A stretch of 64,000 bases of DNA from Stagnimonas aquatica (lineage in GTDB: Bacteria > Pseudomonadota > Gammaproteobacteria > Nevskiales > Nevskiaceae). Of the stretch, positions 47,743 to 57,453 are shown in pieces. A program made the translations under genes and the position numbers. The stretch spans positions 248,001 through 312,000 of the forward strand of contig NZ_RJVO01000001.1 in assembly GCF_003730135.1 (NCBI RefSeq), read 5' to 3'. Below the pieces are notes generated by a model that ran no database searches, had not been told where the DNA came from, and worked only from the letters and a program-made list of their open reading frames with translations. Every line of letters begins with the position of its first letter. The stretch's first letter is position 1.

Positions 47743-49887
47743 TCAGGCGAAGGCGCTGATCCGCTCCTCGCGCATCTGCTGCGACCGCAGCATCTGGGCG
47801 AACGACGACGCCACCACCGGCTTGCACAGGTAGTAGCCCTGGAACTCGTCGCAGCGGGTGCTGCGCAGAAACTCCAGATGCGCCGCCGTCTCGATGCCCT
47901 CGGCGAGCACCCGCAGGCCCAGGCTGTGCGCCAGGGAAATCACCGCGCGGACGATGCTGGCGGAATCCGGGTCGCGCGGCGCCGCGAGCAGGAAGCTGCG
48001 GTCGATCTTCAGGCAGTGCACGCGGAAGCGCTGCAAGTAGCTCAGGCTGGAATAGCCGGTGCCGAAATCGTCCATCGAGATCAGCACCCCCAGCTCGCGC
48101 AGACGGGCCAGCATCGCCGCCGCCTTCTCGCCGTCCTGCATCACCGCACTCTCGGTGATCTCCAGCTCCAGGCACTCCGGCGCCAGGCCGGTCTCGGCCA
48201 GCACCTCCGAAACCAGCTCGGCGATGTCGCCGCGCGCCAGCTGCCGGGGCGACAGATTGACCGACACCGGCAAGGCCGGCAGCCCCTGCCGCTGCCAGGC
48301 TCGTGCCTGGGCACAGGCGGTGCGCAGCACCCATTCGCCGATCGGCACGATCAGGCCGGTCTCCTCGGCGAGCGGGATGAATCTTCCCGGTGGAATCAGG
48401 CCTTCGGAACTCTGCCAGCGCACCAGCGCCTCGACGCCGACGATGCGGCCGCTGGCGAGCTCGTACTTGGGCTCGTAGTGCAGCACGAATTCGCGACGCT
48501 CCACCGCCTGGTGCAGGCGCATCAGCAGGTCCAGCCGGCCGGCATCCTGCGGCGCCATTTCCGAGGCGAAGAACTGGACGTTGTTACGCCCCATTTCCTT
48601 GGCCCGGTACATGGCGGCATCGGCGCTGCGCAGCAAGGCCTTGAGGTCGTCGCCGTCCTGCGGAGCGAGGCTGACGCCGATGCTGCAGGTGAGGCTCAGC
48701 TCGCGTCCGCCGACCCGGCAGGCTTGCGCCACCGCCGAGCGCAGGCGCCCGGCGATGTGCTGGGCCTGCTCGCGGCACATCGGGCCATCAAGCAGCACCA
48801 CGAATTCGTCACCGCCGAGACGCGACACCAGATCACGTTCGCGCACCGCCTGCTGCAGCCGACGGGCGACGATCTGCAGCAGGTGATCGCCGGCCTCGTG
48901 TCCGAGGCTGTCGTTGACCAGCTTGAACTGGTCGAGGTCGATGAACACCAGCGCCGGTCCCTGGGCGGCGGACCGCGACAGCACATGGCCGACCCGCTCG
49001 GTCAGCAGCAGGCGGTTGGGCAGGCCGGTGACCGCGTCGTGGGTGGCCTGATGGTGCATCCGCAGCTCGTGGCGCTTGCGCTCGGTGATGTCCTCCACCG
49101 TGCCTTCGTAGAACAGCAGCTGGCCGTCCTCGCCACGCACCTCGCGGGCGTTCTCGGAGATCCAGATCACGCTGCCGTCGCGACGGTAGATCTCGGATTC
49201 GAAATTGGTGACATGGCCCTGGCCTTCCAGCGCCGCGACGAAATCGGCGCGCCGGCGCGGCTCGACGTAGAGCTGGTGGTCGATGTCGCGCAGGCTGGCG
49301 ATCAGCTCCGCCGGGGAGTCGTAGCCATACATGCGCGCCAGCGCCGGGTTGACGGTGACATAGCCGTCGCGCGCGGTGGACTGGAAGATGCCCTCGATGG
49401 CGTTCTCGAAGATGCTGCGGTAGCGGCGCTCGGCCTCCGCCAGCGACTGCTCCACCAACCGGCGCCGGGAGTTGTCCTGGACGATGGCCTCGACCGCGAC
49501 CACCGACCCGTCTTCGGCGAAGGCGCCGGCGCCGCGCTCCAGCACCCAGCCGATGTGGCCATCGGCACGGACGATGCGGTACTCGATCTCGTAGCGCTGA
49601 CGACGCTCCAGGGCGGCGGTGATGGCCAGGCTGACCGCCTCGCGGTCCTCGGGATGCCGCAGCTGGTGAAAGCTCAGGCTGTCGGTACCGCTCAGCGCCT
49701 GCGGGCTGTAGCCGGTGAGCGCCAGACAGCCCTCGCTGGCGAAGTCCAGCGTCCAGCGGCCATCGCAGCGGGCGCGGTACACCATGCCGTCCAGGTTCGA
49801 CAGCAGCGTCGCCAGCGGATGACCCCGCTGCGGCATGCCGCTGGACAGGCTGGGAGGCAGGACTTGCTGAACCCGGAGGGCACGCAT
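47743..49887 (-). CDS. PAS-PAS-GGDEF-EAL cyclic-di-GMP signalling protein
   Basis: About 714 aa. Two PAS domains cover residues 25-145 and 150-280, a GGDEF domain has the intact motif RLGGDEF, and an EAL domain has [26 protein letters not shown] and LAEGIET. All main catalytic residues for both synthesis and breakdown of cyclic di-GMP are present, so either or both activities may occur. No membrane segment is evident, so it is probably a cytosolic sensor. The start is uncertain: ATGs at 49887, 49836 and 49989 all lack a clear ribosome-binding site, and I chose the one ahead of the first PAS. It is divergent from the GST gene. Confidence 0.9.
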   Translation of the reverse strand: MRALRVQQVLPPSLSSGMPQRGHPLATLLSNLDGMVYRARCDGRWTLDFASEGCLALTGYSPQALSGTDSLSFHQLRHPEDREAVSLAITAALERRQRYEIEYRIVRADGHIGWVLERGAGAFAEDGSVVAVEAIVQDNSRRRLVEQSLAEAERRYRSIFENAIEGIFQSTARDGYVTVNPALARMYGYDSPAELIASLRDIDHQLYVEPRRRADFVAALEGQGHVTNFESEIYRRDGSVIWISENAREVRGEDGQLLFYEGTVEDITERKRHELRMHHQATHDAVTGLPNRLLLTERVGHVLSRSAAQGPALVFIDLDQFKLVNDSLGHEAGDHLLQIVARRLQQAVRERDLVSRLGGDEFVVLLDGPMCREQAQHIAGRLRSAVAQACRVGGRELSLTCSIGVSLAPQDGDDLKALLRSADAAMYRAKEMGRNNVQFFASEMAPQDAGRLDLLMRLHQAVERREFVLHYEPKYELASGRIVGVEALVRWQSSEGLIPPGRFIPLAEETGLIVPIGEWVLRTACAQARAWQRQGLPALPVSVNLSPRQLARGDIAELVSEVLAETGLAPECLELEITESAVMQDGEKAAAMLARLRELGVLISMDDFGTGYSSLSYLQRFRVHCLKIDRSFLLAAPRDPDSASIVRAVISLAHSLGLRVLAEGIETAAHLEFLRSTRCDEFQGYYLCKPVVASSFAQMLRSQQMREERISAFA

Positions 49888-50027
49888 CGGTGGGGAGGTC
49901 TTGTTCAGGCTGGCGTTGCAGCAATGGTCATGCCAGCCGGCCGCCGACGCCAGACCGGCCCACTCGCAGGGTCGGATTTGCCATGCCAAGCTGCCAGCCC
50001 TTGCGGCCTACAGGAAGCCTTGCAGCC

Positions 50028-50699
50028 ATGATTACCGTCCACCACCTCAACAATTCCCGCTCCCAGCGGGTGCTCTGGCTGCTGGAGGAGCTGGGCCTGG
50101 GATACCGGGTGCAGCGCTACCAGCGCGACGCCCGGACCATGCTGGCGCCACCGGAGCTGCGCGCCGTGCATCCGCTCGGCAAGTCGCCGGTGATCGGCGA
50201 TGGCGCGGTCACTGTCGCGGAGTCAGGCGCGATCATCGAATACCTGCTGGAGACCTACGGCCAGGGCCGGCTGCAGCCGCCGCCCGGCAGCCCGGAAAGG
50301 CTGCGCTACCGCTACTGGCTGCATTACGCCGAGGGCTCGGCGATGACGCCGCTGCTGCTGAAGCTGATCTTCAGCCGCCTGCCCCAGCAGCCGATGCCGT
50401 TCTTCGTGCGGCCGGTGGCGCGCGCCATCGCCAACGGCGCGCTGAAGAGCTTCGTCGATCCGCAGGTGCAGCTGCACCTCGACTATCTGGACGCGGAGCT
50501 GGGCCGGCACCGCTGGTTCGCCGGCGAGGCGTTCAGCGCCGCCGACATCCAGCTGAGCTTCCCGATTGAAGCCGCAGGCGCGCGCGGGGGACTCGATCAG
50601 CGCTGGCCGCGGTTGCAGGCCTTCCTGAAGGAAATCCAGCGCCGGCCGGCCTACCAGCGGGCACTGGAAGCCGGCGGCCCCTACGAGCTGCTCAGCTAA
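50028..50699 (+). CDS. Glutathione S-transferase family protein
   Basis: A 223-aa GST. The N-terminal thioredoxin-like domain has HLNNSRSQRVLWLLEELGL (active-site Ser/Arg region) and HPLGKSPVIGDG with the cis-Pro, then VAESGAIIEYLLETYG. A helical domain follows, with WFAGEAFSAADIQLSFPIE (the N-capping box). It resembles GSTs annotated GST3-like or yfcG-like. I chose the ATG at 50028. It detoxifies electrophiles by conjugation to glutathione in general; the true substrate is unknown. Confidence 0.9.
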   Translation: MITVHHLNNSRSQRVLWLLEELGLGYRVQRYQRDARTMLAPPELRAVHPLGKSPVIGDGAVTVAESGAIIEYLLETYGQGRLQPPPGSPERLRYRYWLHYAEGSAMTPLLLKLIFSRLPQQPMPFFVRPVARAIANGALKSFVDPQVQLHLDYLDAELGRHRWFAGEAFSAADIQLSFPIEAAGARGGLDQRWPRLQAFLKEIQRRPAYQRALEAGGPYELLS

Positions 50700-50746
50700 G
50701 CCGGGCACGGTCGGCAGCGCCGCTGCCCGCCGTGAGCGGTGGCGCT

Positions 50747-52114
50747 TTAGTGGCGCAGACCCTTGACCCGCACCTTGAAGTCCATCGCCGGGCCGGGGGT
50801 CGGCGCGGTCTTGGTCTTCATCACGTAGTTTGGCGACTCCAGCTCCAGATCCAGCTTGTAGAACAGCCGCGCCATCGACAGCGCGATCTGCACTTCCGCC
50901 AGGCTCTTGCCCAGGCAGGTGTGCGGGCCACGGCCGTAGGGCGAGTAGGCGCCGGCCTTGAGGTGCTCGGCGCGCGGCTTCTGGTAGCGGTCGATGTCGA
51001 ACTTGCGCGCCTCCGGGTAGTACTCGTCCATGAAGTGCGGGACGCTGGTGCCGATGTAGATCATCTCGCCTTCCTTGATCTGGTGACCTTCGAAGACGAA
51101 ATCCTTGGTGGCGGTACGCATCTGCGCCACCGCGATCGGGTACAGGCGCATGGTTTCCATGATCGCGCCCTGCAGCGAGGGCAGCTTCTTCAGCAGGCCG
51201 TCCTCGTCGACATCGCCTTCGGCGAACAGGGCATCGACCTCGGCCAGCACCCGCGCCTTCACCTCGGGATGCTTGAGCACGGTGTAGACGATGGCGGCGG
51301 TGGTGTTGGCGACGGTGTCGAGACCGGCGACGTAGGGGCCGGTCAGGGTCACGATCAGGTTGTTCTCCGGCATCACTTCCGGCTGCTCGACGTGGGCCGC
51401 GTAAACGTCGTCGATCAGGTTGCGCTCTTCCGGCTTGATCTTGCCGTAGCGCGCCTTGGCGTTGGCGATCATCTGCTCACCCAGCTCGAACACCCGCGCC
51501 TTGGCCTTCTTGTACTGCGGCCGCTTGAGCAGGATCTTCGGACGCTGACGGGTGACCAGCACGTTGAGGATGTAGAGGATGGTGGTGCGGATGTCCTTCA
51601 CGTACTCCAGCGGCGCGGCGCCGGTGAGGATGGTGCCGAGCTGGTCGACCACCATGTACTGCATCGCCTCGACCACCGGGATGTCCTTGCCCACCGGCCA
51701 GTCGCGCTTCATCGCGCCGTCGGTGATCGCCACCAGCTCGTTGTAGCGGCCCTTGATCGACTCCTTGGAGTAGCCGTTGCGCATGATGTCGCGCAGCTGC
51801 TTGTGGCTCTCGCCATCTTCGCCGGTGAGGATCTTGGTGGCGCCGTACTCGTTGACCAGACCGGCCCAGAACTCCTTGGAGCGCAGCGACTCCTTGCCCT
51901 CGCGGGTGCCGAGGAAATTGGCGGCCTCGATGCCGGCCATCAGCACGTACTTCTCGCCCAGCACCGACAGCCGGCACACCGGCCCGTAGGTGCGGTAGCA
52001 GTCGACGAAGAACTGCGCCGGATCCTTGGCCAGGCCGAGCAGGCTGCCGATGAAGGGGAGACCGGGGACAACCGGGGTTTCGCGCAGGGCGACGGGTTCG
52101 GCGACGGATGACAT
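50747..52114 (-). CDS. Cytochrome P450
   Basis: A 455-aa haem monooxygenase without a membrane anchor. The haem-thiolate loop is YGRGPHTCLGKSLAE (Cys near residue 404), the I-helix oxygen motif is VAGLDTVANTT, and the K-helix ExxR is ETMR. The start is fixed by GAGGAG 8 nt upstream of the ATG at 52114. The family (CYP number) cannot be given without comparison. No ferredoxin or reductase gene is adjacent, so redox partners must lie elsewhere. The substrate is unknown; terpenoid, steroid or fatty-acid hydroxylation are all possible. Confidence 0.93.
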   Translation of the reverse strand: MSSVAEPVALRETPVVPGLPFIGSLLGLAKDPAQFFVDCYRTYGPVCRLSVLGEKYVLMAGIEAANFLGTREGKESLRSKEFWAGLVNEYGATKILTGEDGESHKQLRDIMRNGYSKESIKGRYNELVAITDGAMKRDWPVGKDIPVVEAMQYMVVDQLGTILTGAAPLEYVKDIRTTILYILNVLVTRQRPKILLKRPQYKKAKARVFELGEQMIANAKARYGKIKPEERNLIDDVYAAHVEQPEVMPENNLIVTLTGPYVAGLDTVANTTAAIVYTVLKHPEVKARVLAEVDALFAEGDVDEDGLLKKLPSLQGAIMETMRLYPIAVAQMRTATKDFVFEGHQIKEGEMIYIGTSVPHFMDEYYPEARKFDIDRYQKPRAEHLKAGAYSPYGRGPHTCLGKSLAEVQIALSMARLFYKLDLELESPNYVMKTKTAPTPGPAMDFKVRVKGLRH

Positions 52115-52238
52115 ACGGATTCTCCTCAGGGCCTCGGGCGGGCGTGGTTCCGGAATTTCGAGAACTCTCTCCCAATATTCCACCGCCCGAATACCCGGAT
52201 TACGGCTTGACGGCGCCCGGGACTTGTGTCTCTGCCGG

Positions 52239-53567
52239 TCAGGCCTCGCGGCGCACGTCGGCCTCGGCGATCGACTGCTCCACCAGCCCGGAGCGCCACA
52301 GCCAGGCGTAGAGCAGCACGCCCGGCAGCGCCACCAGGGTGGTCAGCAGGTAGAAATCGACGTAGCCGAAGCTCTCGATCAGCGCGCCAGCGCTGGTGCC
52401 GGTGAGGAAGCGGCCGACGATGGACGCCGCCGCCGACAGCAGCGCGAACTGGGTGGCGGTGAAGGCCAGATTGCAGAGCGCCGAGAGATAGGCCACCACC
52501 ACCACGCCGCCGATGCCGCTGGCGATGTTCTCGAAGCCGATGGTGAAGGCCAGGAAGGCATTGCTGTGACCGATGCCGGCCAGCGCCGCGAAGGAGAGAT
52601 TGGACACCGCCATCAGCACCAGGCTCAGCAGCACCGCGCGCTTCATGCCCAGGCGCGCGTAGAGCACGCCGCCGATGAAGATGCCGACCAGGTAGGCGAT
52701 GAAGCCGAAGCCGACATCGTAGGTGGCGATCTCCTCGTTGCTGAAGCCGAGGTCGTCCAGCAGCAGGCGCACGGTGAGATTGGCGAGGGTGTCGCCGATC
52801 TTGTGCAGCAGCACGAACAGCAGCACCAGCCAGGCGCCGCGCCGGCGGAAGAACTCCACCAACGGCGTCAGCACCGCGTCCAGCGCCTCGCCCAGGCCGC
52901 GCCGGCGCGACGGCGGCGCGTGGTGGCGCGGCGGCTCGCCCATGAACAGGCCGGCCAGCACCGCCGGCAGCGCGAAGGCGGCGCAGAACAGATAGGCCAG
53001 GCCCCAGCCACCGCGATCCGCCACCAGCAGCGCCAGCGCGCCGGCCGACACCGAGCCGATGCGCCAGCCGTATTGCGACATGCCCGAGCCGATGCCGAGT
53101 TGCTGCGGCTCCAGCAGCTCGATGCGGTAGGCGTCGATGACGATGTCGAAGGTCGCGCCGGCGACGCCGACCAGGACCGCCGCCAGCGCCACCGTGCTCA
53201 GGCTGGCATTGGGGTCGGTGAAGCCCAGAAAGCTCACCGCCGCCGCCACGGCGGCCGCCGACAGCCACAGCCAGGAGCGGCGCTGGCCGTAGCGGCCGAG
53301 CAGCGGCAGGCGCGCGCGGTCCACCAGCGGCGCCCACAGGAACTTGAAGTTGTAGACCAGGAAGGCGAGCGAGAAGGCGGTGACGCTCTTCTTGCTGATG
53401 CCGTCCTGCGCCAGCCGCGTGGTCAGCGTCGCGCCGATCATCGCGTAGGGAAAGCCGGAGGAGATGCCCAGCAGCAGCGCGGCGAGCGGAGCGGATTCGA
53501 AATAGGGGCGCAGCGAGGCCGGCAGGCGGTCGCGCAGTCGGGAGAGCGCAGTGGTCATGCGCGGCAT
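52239..53567 (-). CDS. ampG: AmpG-family muropeptide permease (MFS)
   Basis: A 442-aa inner-membrane transporter with about 12-14 hydrophobic segments. The start LLLGISSGFPYAMIGATLTTRLAQDGI and FLVYNFKFLWAPLVDRARLP are the AmpG signatures, and VIDAYRIELLEPQQLGIG follows. It imports GlcNAc-anhydroMurNAc peptides for wall recycling, upstream of Mpl, whose gene lies 9 kb away. Two ATGs, 53567 and 53558, are both possible. The next gene, encoding a GNAT, lies upstream on the same strand. Confidence 0.9.
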   Translation of the reverse strand: MPRMTTALSRLRDRLPASLRPYFESAPLAALLLGISSGFPYAMIGATLTTRLAQDGISKKSVTAFSLAFLVYNFKFLWAPLVDRARLPLLGRYGQRRSWLWLSAAAVAAAVSFLGFTDPNASLSTVALAAVLVGVAGATFDIVIDAYRIELLEPQQLGIGSGMSQYGWRIGSVSAGALALLVADRGGWGLAYLFCAAFALPAVLAGLFMGEPPRHHAPPSRRRGLGEALDAVLTPLVEFFRRRGAWLVLLFVLLHKIGDTLANLTVRLLLDDLGFSNEEIATYDVGFGFIAYLVGIFIGGVLYARLGMKRAVLLSLVLMAVSNLSFAALAGIGHSNAFLAFTIGFENIASGIGGVVVVAYLSALCNLAFTATQFALLSAAASIVGRFLTGTSAGALIESFGYVDFYLLTTLVALPGVLLYAWLWRSGLVEQSIAEADVRREA

Positions 53568-53602
53568 GCTAGCCGGAAACCGCGCGCCGGCCGCGCCCGC
53601 AA

Positions 53603-54238
53603 TCAGGCCAGCGGCGTCGCCGGTTCGGCGGCGGCCACCGCCTCCAGCAGGGTCTTGAAGTGGGCGGCGGAAGCGGTGCCGGAATGCACCGCCCGGCCGC
53701 TGCCGTAGACCGGCATCATCAGCCGCACCACATCGCGGTCGCGCGACACCTGGCGCGCACCCAGCGCCAGCAGATGGCGGATGAAGCGCTCGTTGTCGGC
53801 GGAGACGTCGTAGATGAACTGCTTGAGTCCGGCCACATGGCCCGCCCGGTGCAGACAGGCGTGCAGCAACTGACCGACGCCGCGTCCCTGGTACTGGTCG
53901 AGGATGGTGATGCCGACCTCGGCGATGCGGGAGTCGCCATCCAGCCGGATGCAGCGCGCCACGCCCACACCCGGCTCCTCCGGCTGCGCGAGATTCAGCG
54001 CCCCGTAGGCGAGGTGCAGGCGGCCGTCGGGACGGGTGAGGAATTCCAGCTGCTTGGACGACAGGCCACTGAGCTGCCCGAAGAAGCGCATCCGCCGCGA
54101 CGCTTCGGAAAGCTGCTGGTAGCCGGCCTCGAAGCGCGGCGCGTGCTCGGGCCGGACCGGCGAGACCTGCACCCGCAGGCCGTCGTCGAAACGGTAGTTG
54201 AACGTGCCCGGAGGCTTGGCGAGCCAGCGCTTAAACAT
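53603..54238 (-). CDS. GNAT N-acetyltransferase
   Basis: A 211-aa GCN5-family protein. The N-terminal extension VSPVRPEHAPRFEAGYQQLSEASRRMRFF is the type seen in GNATs fused to or related to protein-lysine acetyltransferases, and the acetyl-CoA site is in ILDQYQGRGVGQLLHACLHRA. The C-terminal 30 residues are not part of the fold. I chose the ATG at 54238. It is the first of two minus-strand genes with ampG downstream and lies divergent from the arsenic operon by about 115 nt. The substrate is unknown. Confidence 0.85.
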   Translation of the reverse strand: MFKRWLAKPPGTFNYRFDDGLRVQVSPVRPEHAPRFEAGYQQLSEASRRMRFFGQLSGLSSKQLEFLTRPDGRLHLAYGALNLAQPEEPGVGVARCIRLDGDSRIAEVGITILDQYQGRGVGQLLHACLHRAGHVAGLKQFIYDVSADNERFIRHLLALGARQVSRDRDVVRLMMPVYGSGRAVHSGTASAAHFKTLLEAVAAAEPATPLA

Positions 54239-54321
54239 GAACGCCACCCTAGCAAAGCCGGGGCCAGCCCCCCGCGCATCCAAGACGAACCGCCCTGCGC
54301 GGCAGGATCAACGGCGCTTGT

Positions 54322-54354
54322 ATTGATTAAATATTTCAACCATTATTTAAATAT
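54322..54354 (+). promoter_or_regulatory. AT-rich operator candidate of the ars operon
   Basis: An AT-rich imperfect inverted repeat (ATTAAATATTT - CAACC - ATTATTTAAATAT) reaching into the arsR start codon. It stands out sharply in this GC-rich genome. It fits an ArsR/SmtB site, from which arsenite-bound ArsR is released. Confidence 0.6.
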
Positions 54355-54697
54355 GGAACTGAAAACCGCCGTTGCCGCCCTCGCCGCCCTGGCCCAGGAA
54401 ACCCGCCTGGCCGCCTACCGCCTGCTGGTGCAGGCCGGCCCGGCCGGGCTCGCCGCCGGCCGCATCGCCGAGGCGCTGTCGGTGTCGCCGGCCAGCCTGT
54501 CCTTCCACCTCAAGGAAATGGCCTATGCCGGGCTGATCCAGGCCCGGCAGGACGGCCGCTACATCATCTACAGCGCCCACTTCGAGCAGATGACTGCCCT
54601 GCTCGCCTACCTCAGCGAGAACTGCTGCGCCGGTGCCGGCCCGGAGGCCGCCAACACCGCCTGCTGCCCGCCGAAATCCACCGGAGACTCACCATGA
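54353..54697 (+). CDS. arsR: ArsR/SmtB-family arsenic-responsive repressor
   Basis: A 114-aa winged-helix repressor. The recognition helix is in VSPASLSFHLKEMAYAGLI and the wing in RQDGRYIIYSAHF. Arsenite-sensing cysteines are not in the DNA-binding helix as in E. coli ArsR. They sit at the C-terminus (ENCCAGAG and TACCPPKS), as in the type known from Acidithiobacillus. The AT-rich repeat at its start is the likely operator, giving autoregulation of the operon. Its stop overlaps the arsI start (ATGA). Confidence 0.93.
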   Translation: MELKTAVAALAALAQETRLAAYRLLVQAGPAGLAAGRIAEALSVSPASLSFHLKEMAYAGLIQARQDGRYIIYSAHFEQMTALLAYLSENCCAGAGPEAANTACCPPKSTGDSP

Positions 54698-55218
54698 CCG
54701 CCGCCCCGCCCAGCGCCGGCAAGCGCTTTCACGTCCATGTCTCGGTCGCCGACCTCGCCGCCAACATCCGCTACTACAGCGCCCTGTTCGGCGCCGCGCC
54801 GACGGTGATAAAGCCCGACTACGCCAAGTGGATGCTCGACGACCCGCGCCTCAACTTCGCGATCTCCGCCCGCGGCGCCCAGCCCGGCCTCGATCATCTG
54901 GGCTTGCAGGTGAATAGCCCCGAGGAACTCGCCGCCCAGCGCCAGCGCCTACAGGGCGCCGAGCTAGCGCTGGAAGTAGAGGGCGAGACCACCTGCTGCT
55001 ATGCGCGCTCAGACAAGCACTGGAGCCGCGATCCGCAGGGCATCGCCTGGGAGACTTTCCAGACCCTGGGCGCGGCGCCGACCTTCAATGGCGGCGCCAC
55101 CGAGCCCGCTGCCAGCGCCTGCTGCCCGGCGCCGGCCGAGACCCTGGTCGCCCTGCCCGGTGGCAGCAAGCCAAAGATCGACAAGGGCGGCTGCGCACCG
55201 CGCAGCGGCTGCTGCTGA
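54694..55218 (+). CDS. arsI: ArsI/CadI-family dioxygenase (organoarsenical C-As lyase)
   Basis: A 174-aa vicinal-oxygen-chelate protein. The order is HVHVSVADL (first metal His), LDHLGLQV (second His), TTCCYARSDKHW (the vicinal Cys pair of ArsI) and GIAWETF (metal-binding Glu). ArsI demethylates trivalent methylarsenite to arsenite with Fe(II). The Cys-rich tail (ACCPAP, GCAPRSGCC) may hold metal as well. Coupled to arsR by a 4-nt overlap, it is the second gene of the operon. CadI-type cadmium-induced proteins are similar, but the arsenic context favours ArsI. Confidence 0.9.
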   Translation: MTAAPPSAGKRFHVHVSVADLAANIRYYSALFGAAPTVIKPDYAKWMLDDPRLNFAISARGAQPGLDHLGLQVNSPEELAAQRQRLQGAELALEVEGETTCCYARSDKHWSRDPQGIAWETFQTLGAAPTFNGGATEPAASACCPAPAETLVALPGGSKPKIDKGGCAPRSGCC

Positions 55219-55251
55219 ACACTCCGATCCAGCCCCCGACCGGTCCTTCCC

Positions 55252-55758
55252 ATGGAACACCGCAAGCTCAACGTCCTGTTTCTCTGCACCGGCAACTCCG
55301 CCCGCTCACTCCTCGCCGAGGCGCTGATCAACCATCTGCCGGTCGGCGGCGGCAAGTTCGTCGGCTACTCCGCCGGCAGCCAGCCCAAGGGCCAGCCGCA
55401 CCCGCTGGCGCTGGAAACCCTGGCCAGCCACGGCGTCAGCACCGCAGGCCTGCGCAGCAAGAGCTGGGACGAGTTCGCAGCACCCGGCGCGCCGGTGATG
55501 GACTTCGTGTTCACCGTCTGCGACAGCGCCGCCGGCGAGACCTGCCCCTATTGGCCGGGCCAGCCGGTGACCGCGCACTGGGGCCTGCCCGACCCGCCCG
55601 CCGCCGGCGACGAGGCGGCCCAGCGCCGCGCCTTCCGCGAGGCCTTCTTCACGCTGAAACGCCGCATAGAGCTGTTCGCCGCCCTGCCCTTCGACAAGCT
55701 CGATCATCTCAAGCTCGGCGAACAGGTGCGGCAGATCGGCCAGCAGCCGGCCCAGTAG
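55252..55758 (+). CDS. arsC: Arsenate reductase, low-molecular-weight phosphatase type
   Basis: A 168-aa thiol reductase of arsenate to arsenite. The active-site P-loop is C12-TGNSARS (CX5R), with the Asp loop GLPDPPAA; further cysteines in TVCDSAAGETCPYW serve the thioredoxin-type cascade. This is the LMW-PTP type, not the glutaredoxin type. It lies between arsI (33 nt gap) and the ACR3 gene (9 nt gap). The product supplies arsenite to the pump. Confidence 0.94.
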   Translation: MEHRKLNVLFLCTGNSARSLLAEALINHLPVGGGKFVGYSAGSQPKGQPHPLALETLASHGVSTAGLRSKSWDEFAAPGAPVMDFVFTVCDSAAGETCPYWPGQPVTAHWGLPDPPAAGDEAAQRRAFREAFFTLKRRIELFAALPFDKLDHLKLGEQVRQIGQQPAQ

Positions 55759-55767
55759 GCCCGCACG

Positions 55768-56802
55768 ATGAACCTGTTCGAGCGCGGCCTCACGCTCTGG
55801 GTGGCGCTGTGCATGCTCGCCGGCACCCTGCTCGGCCAGTGGCTGCCGGGCGCCTTCGCCGCCATCGGCCAGTTGGAGCTGGCCCAGGTCAATCTGCCGG
55901 TCGGCGCGCTGATCTGGCTGATGATCGTGCCCATGCTGGCGCGGGTGGATTTCTCCAGCCTCGGCCAGTTGCGCCGGCACTGGCGCGGCTTCGGCGTGAC
56001 GCTGGCGGTCAACTGGCTGCTAAAGCCCTTGCTGATGGCGGCCCTGGCCGGGCTGTTCATCCGCCACTGGTTTGCCGACTGGCTGCCGGCCGATCAGCGG
56101 GACAGCTATGTCGCCGGCCTGATCCTGCTCGCCGCCGCGCCCTGCACGGCGATGGTCTTCGTCTGGAGCCGGCTGGTCGGCGGCGACGCCAATTACACGC
56201 TCAGCCAGGTGGCGCTCAACGACGCCCTGATGCTGCTGCTGTTCGCACCGCTGGTGGCGCTGCTGCTGGGCGTGGCGGCGGTGCCGGTGCCCTGGGCCAC
56301 CCTGCTGCTCAGCGTCCTGCTCTACATCCTGCTGCCACTGGCCCTGGCCCAGGCCCTGCGCCGGCACTGGCGGCGGCGCGGCCCGGCGGAGCTGGAACGC
56401 CAACTGGCGCGGCTGGGCCCGGCCTCGATGCTGGCCCTGCTGGCGACCCTGGTGCTGCTGTTCGGCTTCCAGGGCAAGGCCTTGCTGGCACAACCGCTGA
56501 CGGTAGTGCTGCTGGCACTGCCGATCAGCCTGCAGGTCGCGATCTCCTCGGCCACTGCCTATCTCGCCAACCGCGCGCTCGGCGAGCCGCATGCCATCGC
56601 TGGCCCCAGTTGCCTGATCGGCGCCAGCAATTTCTTCGAGCTGGCGGTGGCCGCCGCCATCGCCCTCTACGGCCTGCATTCCGGGGCGGCGCTGGCCACC
56701 GTGGTCGGGGTGCTGGTGGAGGTGCCGGCGATGCTGGCGGTGGTGGCCGTGGTCAACCGCAGCCGGAACTGGTATCGGCGAGCCGAGCTCCCTGGGAATT
56801 GA
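55768..56802 (+). CDS. acr3: Arsenite efflux transporter, ACR3 family
   Basis: A 344-aa inner-membrane carrier of the bile-acid/ACR3 type with about 10 hydrophobic segments. LAAAPCTAMVFVWSRLVGGD holds the essential Cys of membrane segment 4, and TLSQVALNDALMLLLFAPLV follows. Arsenite is extruded using the proton gradient. It follows arsC by 9 nt. Confidence 0.94.
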   Translation: MNLFERGLTLWVALCMLAGTLLGQWLPGAFAAIGQLELAQVNLPVGALIWLMIVPMLARVDFSSLGQLRRHWRGFGVTLAVNWLLKPLLMAALAGLFIRHWFADWLPADQRDSYVAGLILLAAAPCTAMVFVWSRLVGGDANYTLSQVALNDALMLLLFAPLVALLLGVAAVPVPWATLLLSVLLYILLPLALAQALRRHWRRRGPAELERQLARLGPASMLALLATLVLLFGFQGKALLAQPLTVVLLALPISLQVAISSATAYLANRALGEPHAIAGPSCLIGASNFFELAVAAAIALYGLHSGAALATVVGVLVEVPAMLAVVAVVNRSRNWYRRAELPGN

Positions 56803-56879
56803 ACGAACCGTCCGCGCCCCTTTTTGGGGCAGCGTAGAATCCGCGCCCTTGATCGTGCTTTCCGGCCCGTTGCCGACCG

Positions 56880-57401
56880 ATGAATCACCACCAGACTCCC
56901 CATCCGCAGCCCGCTTCGCCGTCCGGCAATTCGGCCGCCCGGGGCGCGCGCCGCCGCCGTTCCAGCCTGAGCATCCGCGCCGCCACGCGCGAGGACTATC
57001 CGGCGGTGCTGGCGCTGCTGAGCGCCGCCCACCTGCCGCATAGCGATCTCACCGCCGAACATCTCGACCACTTCCTGCTCGCCGAGCGCGACGAGGAGCT
57101 GGAAGGCGTGGTCGGTCTCGAAGGCCAGGGTGAAGCGCGCCTGCTGCGCTCGCTGGCGGTGGCCGAGCGCGCCCAGGGCCACGGCCTGGGGCACCAGTTG
57201 CTGGAAGCGGCGGAAGCCAGCGCCCGCGCGCAGGGCGCCAACCGGCTGTGGCTGTTGACCACCACCGCCGAACCCTTCTTCGCGCGCGCCGGCTACGCCC
57301 GCGCCGAGCGTGAAACCGCGCCCAAGGCCCTGCGCCTGCTCACCGAGTTCACCAGCGTCTGTCCGTCCAACGCGGCGTGCATGACCAAGCTGCTGGGCTG
57401 A
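56880..57401 (+). CDS. arsN2: Arsenic resistance N-acetyltransferase ArsN2
   Basis: A 173-aa GNAT. An unstructured start of about 35 residues is followed by IRAATREDYPAVLALLSAAHLPHSDLT, EGVVGLEGQGEARLLRSLAV, the acetyl-CoA site AERAQGHGLGHQLL, and the ArsN2-specific LLTTTAEPFFARAGYARAERE and CPSNAACMTKLLG. ArsN2 recurs at the end of ars operons in proteobacteria; unlike ArsN1, its substrate is not clear to me. The ATG at 56880 is the first possible; a later start within the disordered stretch cannot be excluded. The gene closes the operon, 77 nt after acr3. Confidence 0.9.
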   Translation: MNHHQTPHPQPASPSGNSAARGARRRRSSLSIRAATREDYPAVLALLSAAHLPHSDLTAEHLDHFLLAERDEELEGVVGLEGQGEARLLRSLAVAERAQGHGLGHQLLEAAEASARAQGANRLWLLTTTAEPFFARAGYARAERETAPKALRLLTEFTSVCPSNAACMTKLLG

Positions 57402-57453
57402 GGCGGCAAGGCGGCTGGATTCCCAAGGGCCTGGCAGCCTCTAGCGATTTGCC

